Shown: positions 13,409 through 27,264, counted from the first letter of the stretch. The stretch is 64,000 nt of DNA from Trichoplax adhaerens (GCF_000150275.1 NW_002060945.1:3619172-3683171), one strand, 5' to 3'. The notes: generated by a model not told the origin, from the letters alone. Numbers and translations: made by a program.

Positions 13409-16400
13409 ATGGCGATCAAATTAGAGGGACTTCTTCATAAATGGACCAATTACATTAGCGGTATAAAGCTTTTTTTGGATTGTAGATATTGATAACATCC
13501 ATTAAAATAGTAGAGAAGGAAATAGTTCAATTGAAATGTTATACAGTACAACATGCAATGAATGTTGTCATTCTCATCTTGTCAGCTAATACTGCTTATT
13601 GTAGTTGCATAGGCCAATTCAATATCCTTCTACAGTGATACTAATTCTTTCCAACTACTTCAGCCAATTTATCCTATACTAAAATTGCAATGGCAGTATT
13701 ATTAAAATAAATTGAACCGCCATGAATGATTGAAAACTGAAAATGTCACTTTTCACTAAGAAATATCGTATACAATTTTTATTCGTGGTCTAGTCAACGT
13801 ACAGCTTCTTGCAAGGGCATTACCTTGCTCAATCGTATTTATTCTTGTCATACTACTCTTAACGAAACGTACTGACAAAGACATACTTCAGTAGGAAGAT
13901 TTTGACACACAGACATAGTATACCTTCACTAAATGTTCGACATAGTTATGGAAGTTATGGGTTAAGATTGATTTTGCTGTTGTGCTATTATTCGAATACT
14001 GTTACTTGACAAACTTGATACCCCAAGCGTATGTTTGCGATTGAACTCAACTGATTAATCCCTACATTACAATCATTTATTGAAACTGGGTCTACAATAA
14101 TAGACTGATCACCTACTGTAGCTAGACCAAGTTTAGCGAGCTATCCTACCATCTACATTATCGAAATACTACATGTACACTACCGATTACAGATATTACT
14201 TTCCATCTTGACATCATGCAAGTGATTACATGTTACTGTTGATGATTGTGTAGCGAATTTGAAAGTTCTTGCAACGATAATAGAGTAAGATTTCACTACT
14301 GTTATAATCATGATGACGGTAGCAGATGCTACACTGGCTATACTGTAATTAATTTCTTTGTGCCACTTGTGTATATACATGTAGAAAATATTCCTATCCA
14401 AAATTGACATGCTAGACCGTGTATGGATTGATACTCAACATATTATTAATTGCATTAGTTTACCGTAAATACTGAGTGATTGTACGTATTATTGTACGTA
14501 CTTTGTAGATACGCTCCGCAAGTCCAAAGACTTCTTACGTATGCATTATCTACAGACCATTATCAAAACCATTCCAGCGTAATATCACCTATTTTTTGTT
14601 GAAAATATTTCCTATTGAATACTTCACCAGGAACGTAATAACCCGGAAATAATATTAACTTAGATGCCAATCCCTGCCCAAAAGTTTCTAAGGCATACAT
14701 ATATATATACTTGAGTAGAATCAAATCATGAATCAGTCAATAGATGCACGTACATTGGAATCTCTCGGTTAACTATTATAAATTACCTTGCAATACATAT
14801 TTACGATGCTTGTACTTTTTACACCTTCCCGCTAACGTTCGCGAATGTAATTACCATGATGCTACCACCACTTACCCTACGAGCAGTACTAATGATTATT
14901 AAATAATAAATTATGGATAACGTAAATTTTTTTTCTGTACAGGTTGGCAACCACGATGGTTTATTCTTGATGATGGTACACTTAGTTACTACAGAAGCGA
15001 AGACGAGGTCGATATAGGATGCCGGGGATCATTTAAAATGACCTCATGTGAAATATCAAGTAAGTCTTTGTGTAATAATAAGCCACAACTATATTTAGTC
15101 ATGATACACACAATTATATTTCTATGATTGTATTATAACGTCGATGCTGTAATTCGTTGAAGTTAGCAATTATCTAAATGCTGAGTCGAAACATTAAAAT
15201 CAAAATTCACATATACTGTAAATATGTATACTATTAATGAAAATTATTAACAATAGAAGTATTTAGCATTGATTATAACATAAATGCCATGATATTGATA
15301 AATGAATATCGATCTATCTATGCTGTAGTATATACAGTAGTAGAATCTACATCTAACGAAATACTAATATGCGTAATCTAATCTGATATTTAATGCACTA
15401 AATAAATATATTACCATGGTTCTGGAATCGACTATATTACAAACACTATGGCATTGATAGATGAATATCTATCTCGTAGTTCGATGCAGTAGTACAATAC
15501 AGATTAATGGAATAGAATGTATATAATTTAGTAGTATGTGATGTCTAACATAGTACCATACGACTGATTTACTTAACAATACCGCATATTACAGCCTTGA
15601 CTTCAATTTCACAAGACGTAACATCTAAATTCTATTGTACTTCTCATCTACAATTATATGATCTAGCATGTCCCACAGATTTAACTCGAATAGATCTATT
15701 CGTTCCTCCGGGTCAGTATATATATGTAAAGGCTACAACGCAAGCTGAAAGACAGAAATGGTTAGTCGCTCTGGGTTCGTCCAAAGTTTGCATTGGTTTG
15801 GGAGAGCAACCTAGTAGTTCCCGTAAGTTACAATATACCACTACATAATGATAAGCTTACTGTATATCAGAGCTATCACATTAATTCAATTTACCGCGCA
15901 TCTATACAATATACGTACTGTTCATGCTATATTTAATATGTAATAAATTTTCCTAAGTATGTTCGCCACTTCATAATTATAAAACTTCATTCAGTGCAAT
16001 AAACTAATTAATTCCATGGACATGACGCTTAAATCACTCGCTTTAACTCTAAGATCATTTCACTTCCTATTGATATTGCTAGTTATTACAGTATTTTTCC
16101 CGTTTCTGTAATCTGTTTTATCCACGTAGAATCAAGAAACATAAGCGTATTGAAGTTTAAGCTGGAAGAAGTACATCATTACCGTATTCGTTTACTACAG
16201 CAAGTGTATGCATTAAAATTCAATGTAACGCAAGATCAAATTGATCAGCAGGTACTGATAATGCGCAATTAATAGTATCAGTACTGCCTTTTTAAGAATC
16301 TCTTACAGTCTCGATATTTCTTGACGATTAATAAATTAAACGAAGGTATGATTCATCAAATTTTCGTAGGCATTAGATCAAACTGCAACCAAATTATCTG

Positions 16401-18691
16401 ATATGTGCGACGAATTTTTAAGTAATGTGGATTCTTTTATGCAAATTTTAGAAGCCAAGCAAGGTAAACTTATTGTCTTTTCTGTACATAACTCCTAATA
16501 CCATGTATCGTAAGCCGTTATTTAAACTGAAGTGTTAACACGGTTTTATACTAGGCATACCTGCACACCTTCCAACTAGCGAGCCTAACACTCCTACATC
16601 AACGGTAATAGAAAATACTTCTGAATAAGATGTACTGTAATGACATTACAAGGTGTATATCAGCTCTTTGGTTTATCACTCTATCACTATATTAGCAACC
16701 TTTCTACGTAGCAAAACCTGGTAAACCTGTAGAAATTAATAGAGAAATAATGAATCATAGGTAATACTGTTATTGGATTAAGGCACGCTAACTTCATATA
16801 TTATTTAAGATTGCTAGCCAACTTGAATTAAAAATGAAAAACGTATTGCATACGCGTACTAAATAATACTAGAAGTATTAAGAAATAAAGATTCTCAGTA
16901 CTATTATTTTACTTACTTTGGTGCTACTGTTCGAAATTATACGTAGTGCTACCTCATCAGTTTCAAGCTTTCATTCAGCCGATAATAGCGATGATGAGAA
17001 CGACATTTTAGCAAGTGGTATGCTCTATTATTTCCTTAATTACCTATCAACTATTAAATATGCTTAAATGTAATAGTATTGAATACAAAATTTAAACCTT
17101 TCTAGCCCCACCAAATGTAATCAACACTGTAAGTCGCAAAATTAAGCCAAGCGGAAATAAAATTGTTTCAGCTAATGCCATCGATACAAAACAAACTCAA
17201 CAATCGTCAGTTAACGGTAAAGTTAGCAACGAAGATAGAACTACATCTGTACAAAGAAAGGATGAAGCTAATGAAACTTGTCAAAGTGATATTACAACTT
17301 CAAGCTACCAAACTCATACACATAATACGGTAAAAGTGGAGCTTAATGTACAAGCAAACAATAAAAATACATCACAAGTAATTGCAAGTAAAGAACAAAG
17401 TAAACCAAAGCCGTTAACTTTTTTTTCTGTCAAATCAAACAGGTAAGATTATGAAAATTAATGATAATCTACTGCTAAATGTTAACTCTAATTTCGTGCT
17501 ATCGATCTTAGAAGGATTACAATTAAATTATACTTGCTTTTTTTGCCATTTTAAATTAGATTCGATTTGATAGTATTAGGCGCTGATGGTGGAATTCCAT
17601 CACAACCTTTTCTAGCTGCATGTACTGAAATTATTAGCTTCCTTGGTAAGTATTTAGAAACTAAATCGATGATATTGAATATCTATTTCCGTATTTTGAT
17701 GCTCTTTTGATATCCTAATCAAGTACCTATCTTTCTATCTTACAAATTTGTATCGATTATCATATTATAGATATTATTGGTCCAACCGCTTTTGCTCCTG
17801 TAAAAATTGATATTAATGGCAACATTAAGGTGTGTACTTTATTATAAATTATAAATCCTTGAATATTCGTTGACTACTCTATTCATACATACTCTAGCAA
17901 TTTTAATCTAGTATACTGCAATACTCAAGATAATCTTAATGTATCAATAGAAACTACAACAGAAATTTTATAGCAAATCAAGCGCTTACCAAACCCTGCA
18001 ACTTATGATTATGAGTGAAGTAGAAGCAAAAACAACTACTGTGAAAAACTCAGCCACGGATGCTCTCTTATGGCTGAAAAGGTAACAAATGTAACGATCT
18101 ATTGTGTGTGCTTATTTTAAACATTACAAGATTTCTTAATTATTATATTCCAGAGCGCTAGAATTTATCTATCACTTTCTTCATCGATTTTCTAGTGGAG
18201 AGCAAGATTTAGTTGCAGCTGCAAGTATGCTCAGCTATTTGTAGTAGTAGACTTTTAATTGAATACTGTACAGAAATTTAACCCAATAGATTAACTTTAA
18301 ACAAGAGTGCTTACAGTATCTCACATTCTTAATTGTATTACTAGATTATGCATATGGCAAAGCATTAAAACGATTTCATGGATGGATGATAAGAGGAGTA
18401 TTTTCGGTAATTATTAGATCATTATCAAATATGACCGTAATTTACCTTTTATTAACCATATAGTCATACGATATTTCTATTCCTTATATTTATTAGCTGG
18501 CTTGCCGCGCTATACCTCTTCGCAAGGATTTAATTATAGCTCTATCAAGTATTAATGGACAACAAACAGTTGCAACAGAGAATGACGTTATAGAAGATAT
18601 CATACAATATTCCAAATCCCTCGGATCCATTATTGATATTATAAATAACTTTTATAAGAAATTCAATTTGGATCCCAGTCTAGTAAGATAA
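13409..18691 (+). CDS. PLEKHA8: PLEKHA8/FAPP2-like PH-GLTP lipid transfer protein
   Basis: Fifteen exons with consistent phase encode 551 residues (human FAPP2 is about 519): 13409-13460, 14943-15059, 15667-15822, 16130-16251, 16370-16463, 16555-16604, 16696-16760, 16947-17017, 17106-17442, 17560-17645, 17771-17829, 17963-18081, 18154-18224, 18345-18406 and 18497-18691. Residues 1-95 are a FAPP-type PH domain (KWTNYISGWQPRWF, then AERQKWLVALGSSK), which in vertebrates binds PtdIns4P and Arf1 at the trans-Golgi. Residues 109-180 are helical and 180-350 polar. Residues 355-551 are a glycolipid transfer domain with GADGGIP, the DINGNIK lipid-headgroup motif, ALLWLKR with the stacking Trp, and RFHGWMIRGVF with the key His. 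All recognised GLTP ligand residues are present, so it probably carries glucosylceramide-type lipids. The start codon lies in AAAAAATGGCG. Confidence 0.96.
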
Positions 18692-19485
18692 CTATTAACA
18701 TTGTAGGCACTTTTTATTCCAATACCGAAAATAACAATTGTATATATATACTATATCATGCAAAAAAATTTTTAAATGCAGTTTCAATTATATACTACGA
18801 CTACCAGCTACTTAATCGTATAGTAGCTGCTCCTCTAATGCTGTAAATAAGACGCAGAATGTATAAATTTAGTTGAAATAGAAAGAAGTCAAAATGAATA
18901 GCTTTAGGTGGCTATATTATCGCATATAATTATAATACGAGTATACGCGTACATGATGGGAGCAGTGGAATTTGCAGATTCTATTTTTTGTTAGATGATA
19001 TAAGATACTAAAGTATAGCGCTCTATTAATACTGTACATTGTACGAGCTCTTTTTACCGATAGAAATTTTAATGTAAATTTTGATTACCGCTTTTAATTT
19101 TTCCTTTGTCAAAAAGAGACTGGTGTATACTTGTACGTACACTGTGATTACTATCCTTCGCTTCATGCAATACTTTTCTATGCGTAAATATGAAATTTGG
19201 AAAATGTACATTTACACATTGTACAGTACGTACGAATATTATGGTATTTATCATGCACTTTACTGTACTCAAGTGCAATTCTATAGAAGCCTCTTTAAAC
19301 GTATCAAATCGTTATCCTTATATAATTTCAGCTAAAATGCAAACAAGATCAAAGAGAAATGTCATAGTTTTATTTTTATCGCCTGCTTATCAATACATCA
19401 CTGTATGCAACAATTATAATTTCTTACGTATTACAAATGTGATAAATCAAGGATATTAACAATAGTAATGATAATTATAATTTAA
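18692..19485. other. Convergent intergenic spacer PLEKHA8/MPND
   Basis: About 0.8 kb separates the two stop codons. Several open frames overlap on both strands at 19026-19459, but none has recognisable content. A minus-strand AATAAA for MPND falls at 19369-19374. Confidence 0.6.
19369..19374 (-). terminator. Candidate poly(A) signal of MPND
   Basis: The + strand reads TTTATT, giving AATAAA on the minus strand about 110 bases after the MPND stop codon. It is assigned by hexamer and distance only. Confidence 0.4.
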
Positions 19486-22400
19486 CTAATCTTGCTCCGG
19501 ACGTAAAGTATAATTAACAGTAGCTTTCAAAGCGACAGACTGACTGTAGTAAGAAAATGAAAAAAGAAATTAAATTACCGTTTACAACAATATATTGAGT
19601 TACTAGTGATTGCTACCAATTTAGGTATAAAAGATTTACAGTCATGCAAATATTTGAATCTCTACCAACGATAGATGTAATATAATAAAATGAATATTAC
19701 GATATGAATTCGAAGCTAATGTGACTATTCGAAAAATTTTAATTATTACAATAAAATACTTTCTATTATTTCTAAAAGCAACGATCCTCCTTGATCTTTC
19801 GGAAGTTTCTTTGCCAACGATCCCTTACAAAATAAGCAATTTGAGTAATAAATATGACAAACAATTAGTTCAATTTCACCATCGACCAGCAAATCGGTTT
19901 TTAGAATATTTTAAATATTCTTAATTTACCTTTAACTTTTCAATGTAGGTCATCGAACCATGCCAACTACTTTCAAAATTGGCATAGTCTGGGGCACCTT
20001 TATAAAATGCCGCAAGGTGTTTCTGAAAAGAGATTTTGAAATTTTAATCAAATTATAACTTAGGCAAGCTACCTTTCTCATCCATATTGCTAACATAAAT
20101 CAATCGTTGCACTCACTACTTCATTTAGAACATCCTGTGTAAGAAATCGATCTTGTGACAGTGTATAATGAACATGCATAGGCATTTTTGATCCATTAAT
20201 AACACTCTTTATAAAATCAGCACACAATGAATTAAAAATAAAATGCAAGAAAAATTAGTCCAATTTTCTAAATGGAGGAACACGTTTAATGAATGTTATA
20301 TCTTGTAGTATCCGCACATATTATACCTCAGAATCGTTTGTTGAATATACCCAATAACTACATACGCCTGAATCAACATGCGATCTATTCGTGTAAAATG
20401 GTGCTGCAGTAAAACAGGAAAACTTAACACGTTAATGAGTTGAGTTTACAGATCTATAGAATTATACGGGCTTTAAATACATATCTTACGTACAAATTAT
20501 TAATCCAAGGCAGGGTTCCTGTGTGCTATCATCAGTACGTAACACTGATTGAAACTGCTTTTGCGTACTAAGGTCTTGAACGGTTGGATTGGGTTGACTA
20601 GTAGGATGACTGTGATACCAGCCAACTAAAATCATATCACGAGCTTTCATAGATTTTTGAATCTAAAACGATATACGGAACCGTATAATAACAGTTTTAT
20701 GGCAGTAGTTCAAGGTTACAATAAAGTAACAATGAGCATCTTAGTACTGTATGCATATGCTAGCATAGTGATAAAAATTCACTATAGCACAAAATTTGAA
20801 ATACTGCTATCACTAACCTCCTCCTGAACTACTGCTGATATATTGTTATCACCTAAACGACATCGGCAAGGGAATGCTTGCAATACTCTCAAGACTACAT
20901 ATTATGAATATAATACAAAGAATCAATAATGTAATAGCTTTATGGGAATTATCCACTATATTAGCCCTTATATTGAATAAAGAATACTTCATACATTGTG
21001 TTTGAGGATCCCATTTTCCACCAATATAGCCCACCACCTCGCTGGTTGTTAAATGGCAATGTAAATCCTAAAGACAAATTTCACAATTAAGTCGAAAGCG
21101 TGGCAAAGTTACTGTACATTCAAAAGGCTTACCATTATTAACATCGCGTTACTGGAAATCGAAACAGAGAAAGGCTGCAATTTACCAATGCTACTGAAAT
21201 GGACACATTCAATGAGCGTATCAGCTGGTCTATAATATAAATAGAAGCGAATTTACTAGGAATTTCGGGAAATGATAAAGGGCGATTTCATCTGTATGCA
21301 ATATAGAATCGATTCAGTAATCCTGTCTTACGTATCATTATTAATTTGTGAATATCGAATTTTAGACGCAAACTTCTTCTTTGATTCCTTATCTATATAC
21401 GTATAAAGAAGGAAAAGATACAAATTTCACTAAGATTTTCAACAAATTTTTACTATTCACGGTTCTAGTACGTACTGTTGCTATTCTCACTATTGATTTT
21501 TCTTGCAGATCTCCTACCAGGAAAAGTGTAATATAAGATAGCCACTTTAATATGCTATCAAAGATCAAGGTCTCATCTTAAACTATCTTCCTTCATAAAG
21601 AGGAATTATAATCTAAGCGAATTTTACTAACTTTCCTTTCGGTGTAGATACTGGAGATAGAGTTGGCAAACTTGACTGCGTTGAACTAACTTCAGAAGTG
21701 GGTGGACTAAGCCTGTCATTACTACTGTCATCATGCATAATTTCATTTCTAATCATCTTGATTTGAGATTCAGCCTATGTTTGAACCAAGTTGTATCATT
21801 TTTAACTTAGTGACAGAACAGCAGCTGTAGCAATACAGAAGTCACATTACCTACTAGTAAATATAATATTAACTAATCGAATATCAAATACTGTAAAAAA
21901 CAGTATATTAACGTCGGTCACAAAGATTTTATACACATGAATAATTAACGTTTAGTGAATTTTATCAAGAATTAAAAGCTACAAATGTCAATACCTCCGA
22001 TACTGGAATGCCACAAGATAGCTTTTTCTTTTTGTACCATGTCGCTTTGAATTCGTCTAATTTTACACCATTATATTTTACCTAAAAAGTTTGAATAGCA
22101 TTTAAGTAACTTGACAATCGATTTCATACTTACGCGTATACGCGTATGTTATATAAGTATGTCAATAGTTATTTATGGCGCACATTCTGATCCAATATAA
22201 AGTGAGTGCACAATTTATTACGATGCTAAGCAAAGTCGTGCGGCACTTACAGAAGCCCAACCGCAGCCCGATTTTTTTGCAGGATTTACTAAACGTTTGC
22301 AATGAATAGCCCAGGCTGAAGGAGAATTAAATATATCTTCAGTTGTCGAAGATTGAATTTTTCCATTGGGCAACAGGTCACCATAAAATGTCTTTTTCTG

Positions 22401-22936
22401 AAGCAATCAAAAATGATGTTGATGTTAATCAATCAGTCAATTAAACGGAATCAATCTTACAATACAGTACTATGCTAAGCTACGTTGTTGTACATTATCC
22501 TGGATGCAAAGTATTACCAAATATTCAAGTGAAAGACATTTCTTTCGAGGCTTCAAGATACCATCTTTAATCAATACAGCAATACTAACACCACGACCAG
22601 CTGCATTATATGGCAATTTATTGGAGTTTTTAGTATTCGTAGATGCAGACTTGCGCACCTTTATAAGGTTAGTTTCCATCATTTCCTCCTGATCCTTTGA
22701 TGAAGTGACTTCACTATTGGTAACATCATCACTACTTGAAGATGTTTCGTCGACTGAAGTAAAAGCAAACGTAGAATAAATTCTCCTTATTTAAGCTTTT
22801 ATCTTACAACAGCACGTATTCAAAATAAAAATGCTGCTTTAAATGCATAACGATCTAACACTTATGTCATACCGTCCATCTGTTCATCGCTAATTGCTAA
22901 CAATTTATCGCTTGATCCGGAATCAGATTCTGACAT
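19486..22936 (-). CDS. MPND: MPND-like JAMM/MPN-domain protein with RAMA domain
   Basis: Thirteen phase-consistent exons give 468 residues (human MPND is about 471): 22936-22873, 22753-22518, 22397-22251, 22081-21995, 21774-21632, 21229-21133, 21067-20995, 20894-20818, 20662-20494, 20403-20327, 20206-20117, 20022-19930 and 19539-19486. Residues about 70-178 match the RAMA domain (FNSPSAWAIHCKRLVNPAKK, then SGCGWASVKYNG). Residues about 240-400 are an MPN domain with upstream Glu (TTSEVVGYIGG) and the zinc-binding GWYHSHP. Family knowledge: MPND is a putative JAMM isopeptidase, and in vertebrates its RAMA domain has been linked to N6-methyladenine DNA recognition. The motif here reads HSHP, seven residues after the second His a Thr, then VQD; the usual residue at that Thr is Ser. 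The last exon boundary is the least certain; the acceptor chosen keeps an open tail. Confidence 0.94.
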
Positions 22937-24639
22937 ATCGATTATTTATAGCAGTGTTACGTTCACCTGAAATATTCTACCTGCTAGGTATAGCATAATC
23001 AACAATCAACAAGATAAGTATGACACCAGCACTTATAACATTAGCACATAGTACCTTACAGTATACCGTTACGATCGTTGATGAGAGCTGGACTATTGAT
23101 AATTAAAAAGCAAAGAAGCTTTTTTGAGAGCATGTGCAATACTAATAAATATTTACTTGATAGTATGCAGTTGCAAACGTCGTCGAAAAGCTACCCTATA
23201 CTGATATCAAAAGTGCGAGTATAATACTACAAATCACTAGGCCGGCTAAATTAACGTATGGTTGATTGTTTTTACTTGTACGTTACAGAAAAAGCTTTGT
23301 AATAGATTTCATGAGTATACATGTAGAGATGTGTATTTCAGTTTGACATTATTGCAGCAGCAAGACTGCAATTTCAATTGATTTAAGAAGAATAAAATAA
23401 TCCCATTTTACATTTTGTAGGTATAAAATAATGAGCATAGAAATTGAAATGATACGTATCTCTAGCTGTGTTCAAGGCAAATAAATACACTAGCACTACT
23501 ACACAAGTGTAGATCAATTTTTGGTGATTTCGGTGTGCTATCTGACAAAACATTCCTAATGTGGTGCAAAGTCAAGCCACCGATTGCTAGAAACATCCGT
23601 GAATCTGGTAATCTGCGATGAAGCTCTAGGCGTGCTGCAAGCAATCAGTTCTTAGGTACTCTCTATCAGGAACTTATTTAACATGATCAATCTATACGCT
23701 ATGAATGAACATACGGATACGCGTGGTGCACCATTTATATGGTCTGACAAGAAATGGCGTATATACGTATATGTATTACGTTATCTAATCATTTATATAG
23801 CCATTAATAGGCAACAAGTCACAGGTAATCTGATAGCAATAGTCATGGTTGCTAGTAGCAAGGTACTAATTATACAGTAGCCGTAGTGGTGCGTGGATGT
23901 CGATGAGTAACAAGTTCTCTTACTGAATTCTATTGCATCTATTATTATAGGATAATCAATTCTTGCTAGAATAATTTCTTTCTAGCTAGAGCATTGAAGT
24001 TTTGACTTGATCTGAACATTGTCCTCCTCTTTAGCATTTTATTCATTTCAAATCGATTTACGTACGACAGCTGATAATGCTACATCAACGTATTCCAATT
24101 CTCATCAGGTAACCATTTTTACAGTACTATACAGTGATGGCAAAAGATAGTAACCAATTTTATGCACTTTGAATGAGTGCAGCCAAGGACGGTGTAACCA
24201 GCACCTACTCCTACTGTATAACCAAAGAGATAAAGTAAGGCAATTTAGGGGTATTTTGCTCCTTAGGCATTGTCAATCAATGAAAAGATACGCGTATTCA
24301 TTTCTACATGGAGATTGAACTTTAAAAGGTAGGCTACCGATTCTATTTGCATTTGGATAAAAGGATAAAACATAAGTTGCAATATTCTCGTCAGAATGGA
24401 TGAGTGATGTCGAGTAGGTGGTATCAATGACAACGACTGCTTGAATTCAAAGGCTCAAGCTTCAATGGCGTTTGTTATTGAAAAGGTGAGCAATAGATCG
24501 ATGCCACTGTACCGTACTAAATAAGAGAAATGGATAGAGCGTGTGCCTCTCGTACTATGAAGGAGAGTTGATACTTGGCGATGATCGTCCTTCTCTCTAC
24601 ATTGGTACGGTCCAATTTCTCCAACACTAAGAAAGGATT

Positions 24640-24895
24640 CCATATTCAGCTAATGTATGTAGTATGTTGATGGAATTGTTGATCATTTTACTTTTCTACT
24701 CAGTGGAATGTCCATGGAATTGTTGATCATTCTACTTTTCTAGTCAATTTATTCCAATCTGACTGAGAAAGATTGCTTTTTTAGCTAATGTATGTACTGT
24801 AGTATGTTGATGGAATTGTTCATCATTTTACTTTTCTACTCAATAGTATGTCGATGGAATTGTTGATCATTCTACTTTTCTAGTTAATCCATTAC
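24640..24895. repeat. Nested tandem repeat (about 140-bp unit made of two about 50-bp half-units)
   Basis: The phrase ATGGAATTGTTGATCATTCT, followed by ACTTTTCTAG, occurs four times with small changes (for example GATCATTTTACTTTTCTACT). The four copies fall in two pairs. Each pair is introduced by AGCTAATGTATGTA and followed by a diverged spacer (about 24742-24790), which makes a two-level tandem duplication. Confidence 0.8.
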
Positions 24896-25381
24896 AATAT
24901 GAACATTGAATTTTTATCTCCGATACACAGGACAACAATCTCTCTCGTCTATGTAAGTAGCCTGTACAAGAAATGGGTTAACACTCGACTGACTGCTAAT
25001 GACTTGTAAAACTCAAGCGGTCAATGAAAGAAATTCAACCGTCCTCGACTTGGTACTAGCGTAATCGTTGCTTGTGGAGATTCAATCATTTTTCCTTTTG
25101 CAATGATGGATAAAATGTATGCTAGCTTATCTATCCATTTCAATTGCATTCAATTGCCTTTCTACGTACCGTTATTTCCTTTCCTTTGGCGCGGCTAACA
25201 GGCAAGATGGTGCCTAACGGAATGGTCATCCAACAACACTAAACTAGACTAAAAGTCTTTTCCACATACTACAAGGTTTTGTATTACTTGTCAGACTCAC
25301 TGGGTAGAAGAGAATTGAAATCGGTGAAATGCCTCTGTCCAATGGATCGTGCGCGTATGAATGATTTCATAGCTATTGTTT

Positions 25382-26580
25382 TCTTTCACTCACACCAGCA
25401 ATCTTTCTGCTGTCTATACTAGAGCCTCACTAGAGGGTCTCTAGTGAGGGTCTCTAGTATTCACTGACAGTGAGTGATGAGTGCCGTGGCTGACAGCGTC
25501 AACTTTTCATCGAGTCGACTCAGTGTCCTACTGTACTGTACCAACTACTCTGCCTCAAAGAAACAGCGTAATAGTACTGTACACTGTAGCTTGTAGTCGC
25601 CGCCATTGAATATACAGTACTGTATCTCTACTACTGTACTGTACTGTACAGTACAAGTGTTGGTCGCCAGCCTTGTCCTACTGTACACCAATACTCTATA
25701 CTGTACTCGAGAAGACCAGTATCAGTATCTATTGACTAAGGCAGTCTTTGTTTCCATTGTTCGTTTTCGCGGCAATCTCTTCTTGACCTGCGTAGTACAC
25801 CACTCACACCAGCAATCTTTCTACTGTATTCACTAAGAATGAGTGATGAGTGCTGACTGGCTGAAAGGTACGGTGGCTCACAGTGTACAGTACCGTACTG
25901 CGAATTACGCTGCCTCAAAGAAACAGCATTACACTCAGGTCTAATTACAGTACTGTACACTGTAGCTTGTAGTCGCCGCCATTGACTGTACTGTACTGTA
26001 CAGTACAGTATCTCTACCACAAGTGTTGGTCGCCAGCCTTGTCCTACTGTACACCAATACTCTATACTGTAGTCAGAGACCAGTATCAGTATCTATTGAC
26101 TAAGGCAGTCTTTGTTTCCATTGTTCGTTTTCGAGGCAATCTCTTCTTGACCTGCGTAGTACACCACTCACACCAGCAATCTTTCTACTGTATTCACTGA
26201 GAGTGAGTAATGAGTGCTGACTGGCTGAAAGGCACAGCAGCGTCAACATTTCATCGAGTCGACTCAGTGTCCTACTGTACTGCGAACTACTGTACAGTAC
26301 TGTACTCTGCCTCAAAGAAACAGCGTTACAGTACTGTACACTGTAGCTTGTAGTCCCCGCGATTGACTGTACTGTACTGTACAGTACTGTACTGTATCTA
26401 GAGTCTGTATCTCTACCACAAGTGTTGGTCGCCAGCTTTGTCCTAGTGTACAGTACACCAATACTCTATACAGTCTATACCGGACTCAGAGACCAGTATC
26501 AGTATATTGACTAACGCAGCCTTTTGTTTCCATTGTTCGTTTTCGCGGCAATCTCTTCATGACCTGCGTAGTACAGTACA
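25382..26580. repeat. Three-copy tandem array, 0.36-0.40 kb unit, GTAC-rich
   Basis: Landmarks recur in order. CTCAAAGAAACAGC occurs near 25554, 25914 and 26311. AAGTGTTGGTCGCCAGC occurs near 25655, 26021 and 26420. CAATCTCTTC.TGACCTGCGTAGTA occurs near 25771, 26135 and 26548. Periods are about 360 and 400 bases; the third copy is longer through extra GTACT units. A fragment (CTCACACCAGCAATCTTTCT) at 25388 starts the array. Copies differ by point changes and by the number of GTACT/GTACA units, which suggests unequal exchange or slippage. No coding potential is conserved beyond simple frame openness. Confidence 0.8.
25426..25448. repeat. Perfect inverted repeat, 10-bp stem, 3-base loop
   Basis: CTCACTAGAG, GGT, CTCTAGTGAG forms a perfect short hairpin. 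A partial third arm (GGTCTCTAGT) follows immediately. It lies at the left edge of the 25.4-26.6 kb array. Confidence 0.7.
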
Positions 26581-27264
26581 ACAGCTGTGACTTTGAAAAA
26601 TGATTGTTTTGGTCAACGCTGAATTGAAGTAGAAAAAAATGAATAACAAATAGCGCACATTTGAAAATAATTTCTTTAGCCAATCTTCCTTTTCAGTCAA
26701 AAATGAATAAGAATGATTTATAAATCACTGCATCAACATTATACGTAATATCATGCTGTCCTCTGTACAGTAGTGTATATGATATATACTCGTATCTCTC
26801 ATCAATTCTGCATTTCATTATAGCAAACATATTGTCCATGTTCCGCTGATACTTGGTCAATCAGCATGGAAATGATCGAAGCCAACACACTGGTGTTATG
26901 TACAATAGCGATGCAAAAGTTGGTATACAGTATGTAGTCCGAACTGTCCATCAATTGGTCGCGGTAATGCTGGCCATAATTTCAAAAGTTAAAGTCTACA
27001 GTTTACCCTAGCCAATGGATAATTTACAATCGATCATGTATTGTACTTTCTGTACCTTATTGTACCATGAAGAATTCATCAAGCCTTCAAGAGAACATTC
27101 TCTGTGTACTGTATAGCACTACGTTCTCTAAACATCAAATGGATCAAAAATACGACATTTTTCACTTAGCCTAGATGCATGGTTTACGTAGAAATTACAA
27201 AAAGTCAACAACGAGAAAGAGATCACTCGCAATTATGATTATCTGAGCTGTACAAATTACATCT

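Noticed and set aside
25606-26683. Several 65-94 codon open frames with repeated peptide segments in two or three copies
   Set aside because: They are the GTAC-rich tandem unit translated in different frames and on both strands. The peptide similarity follows from DNA repetition, and there is no recognisable motif.
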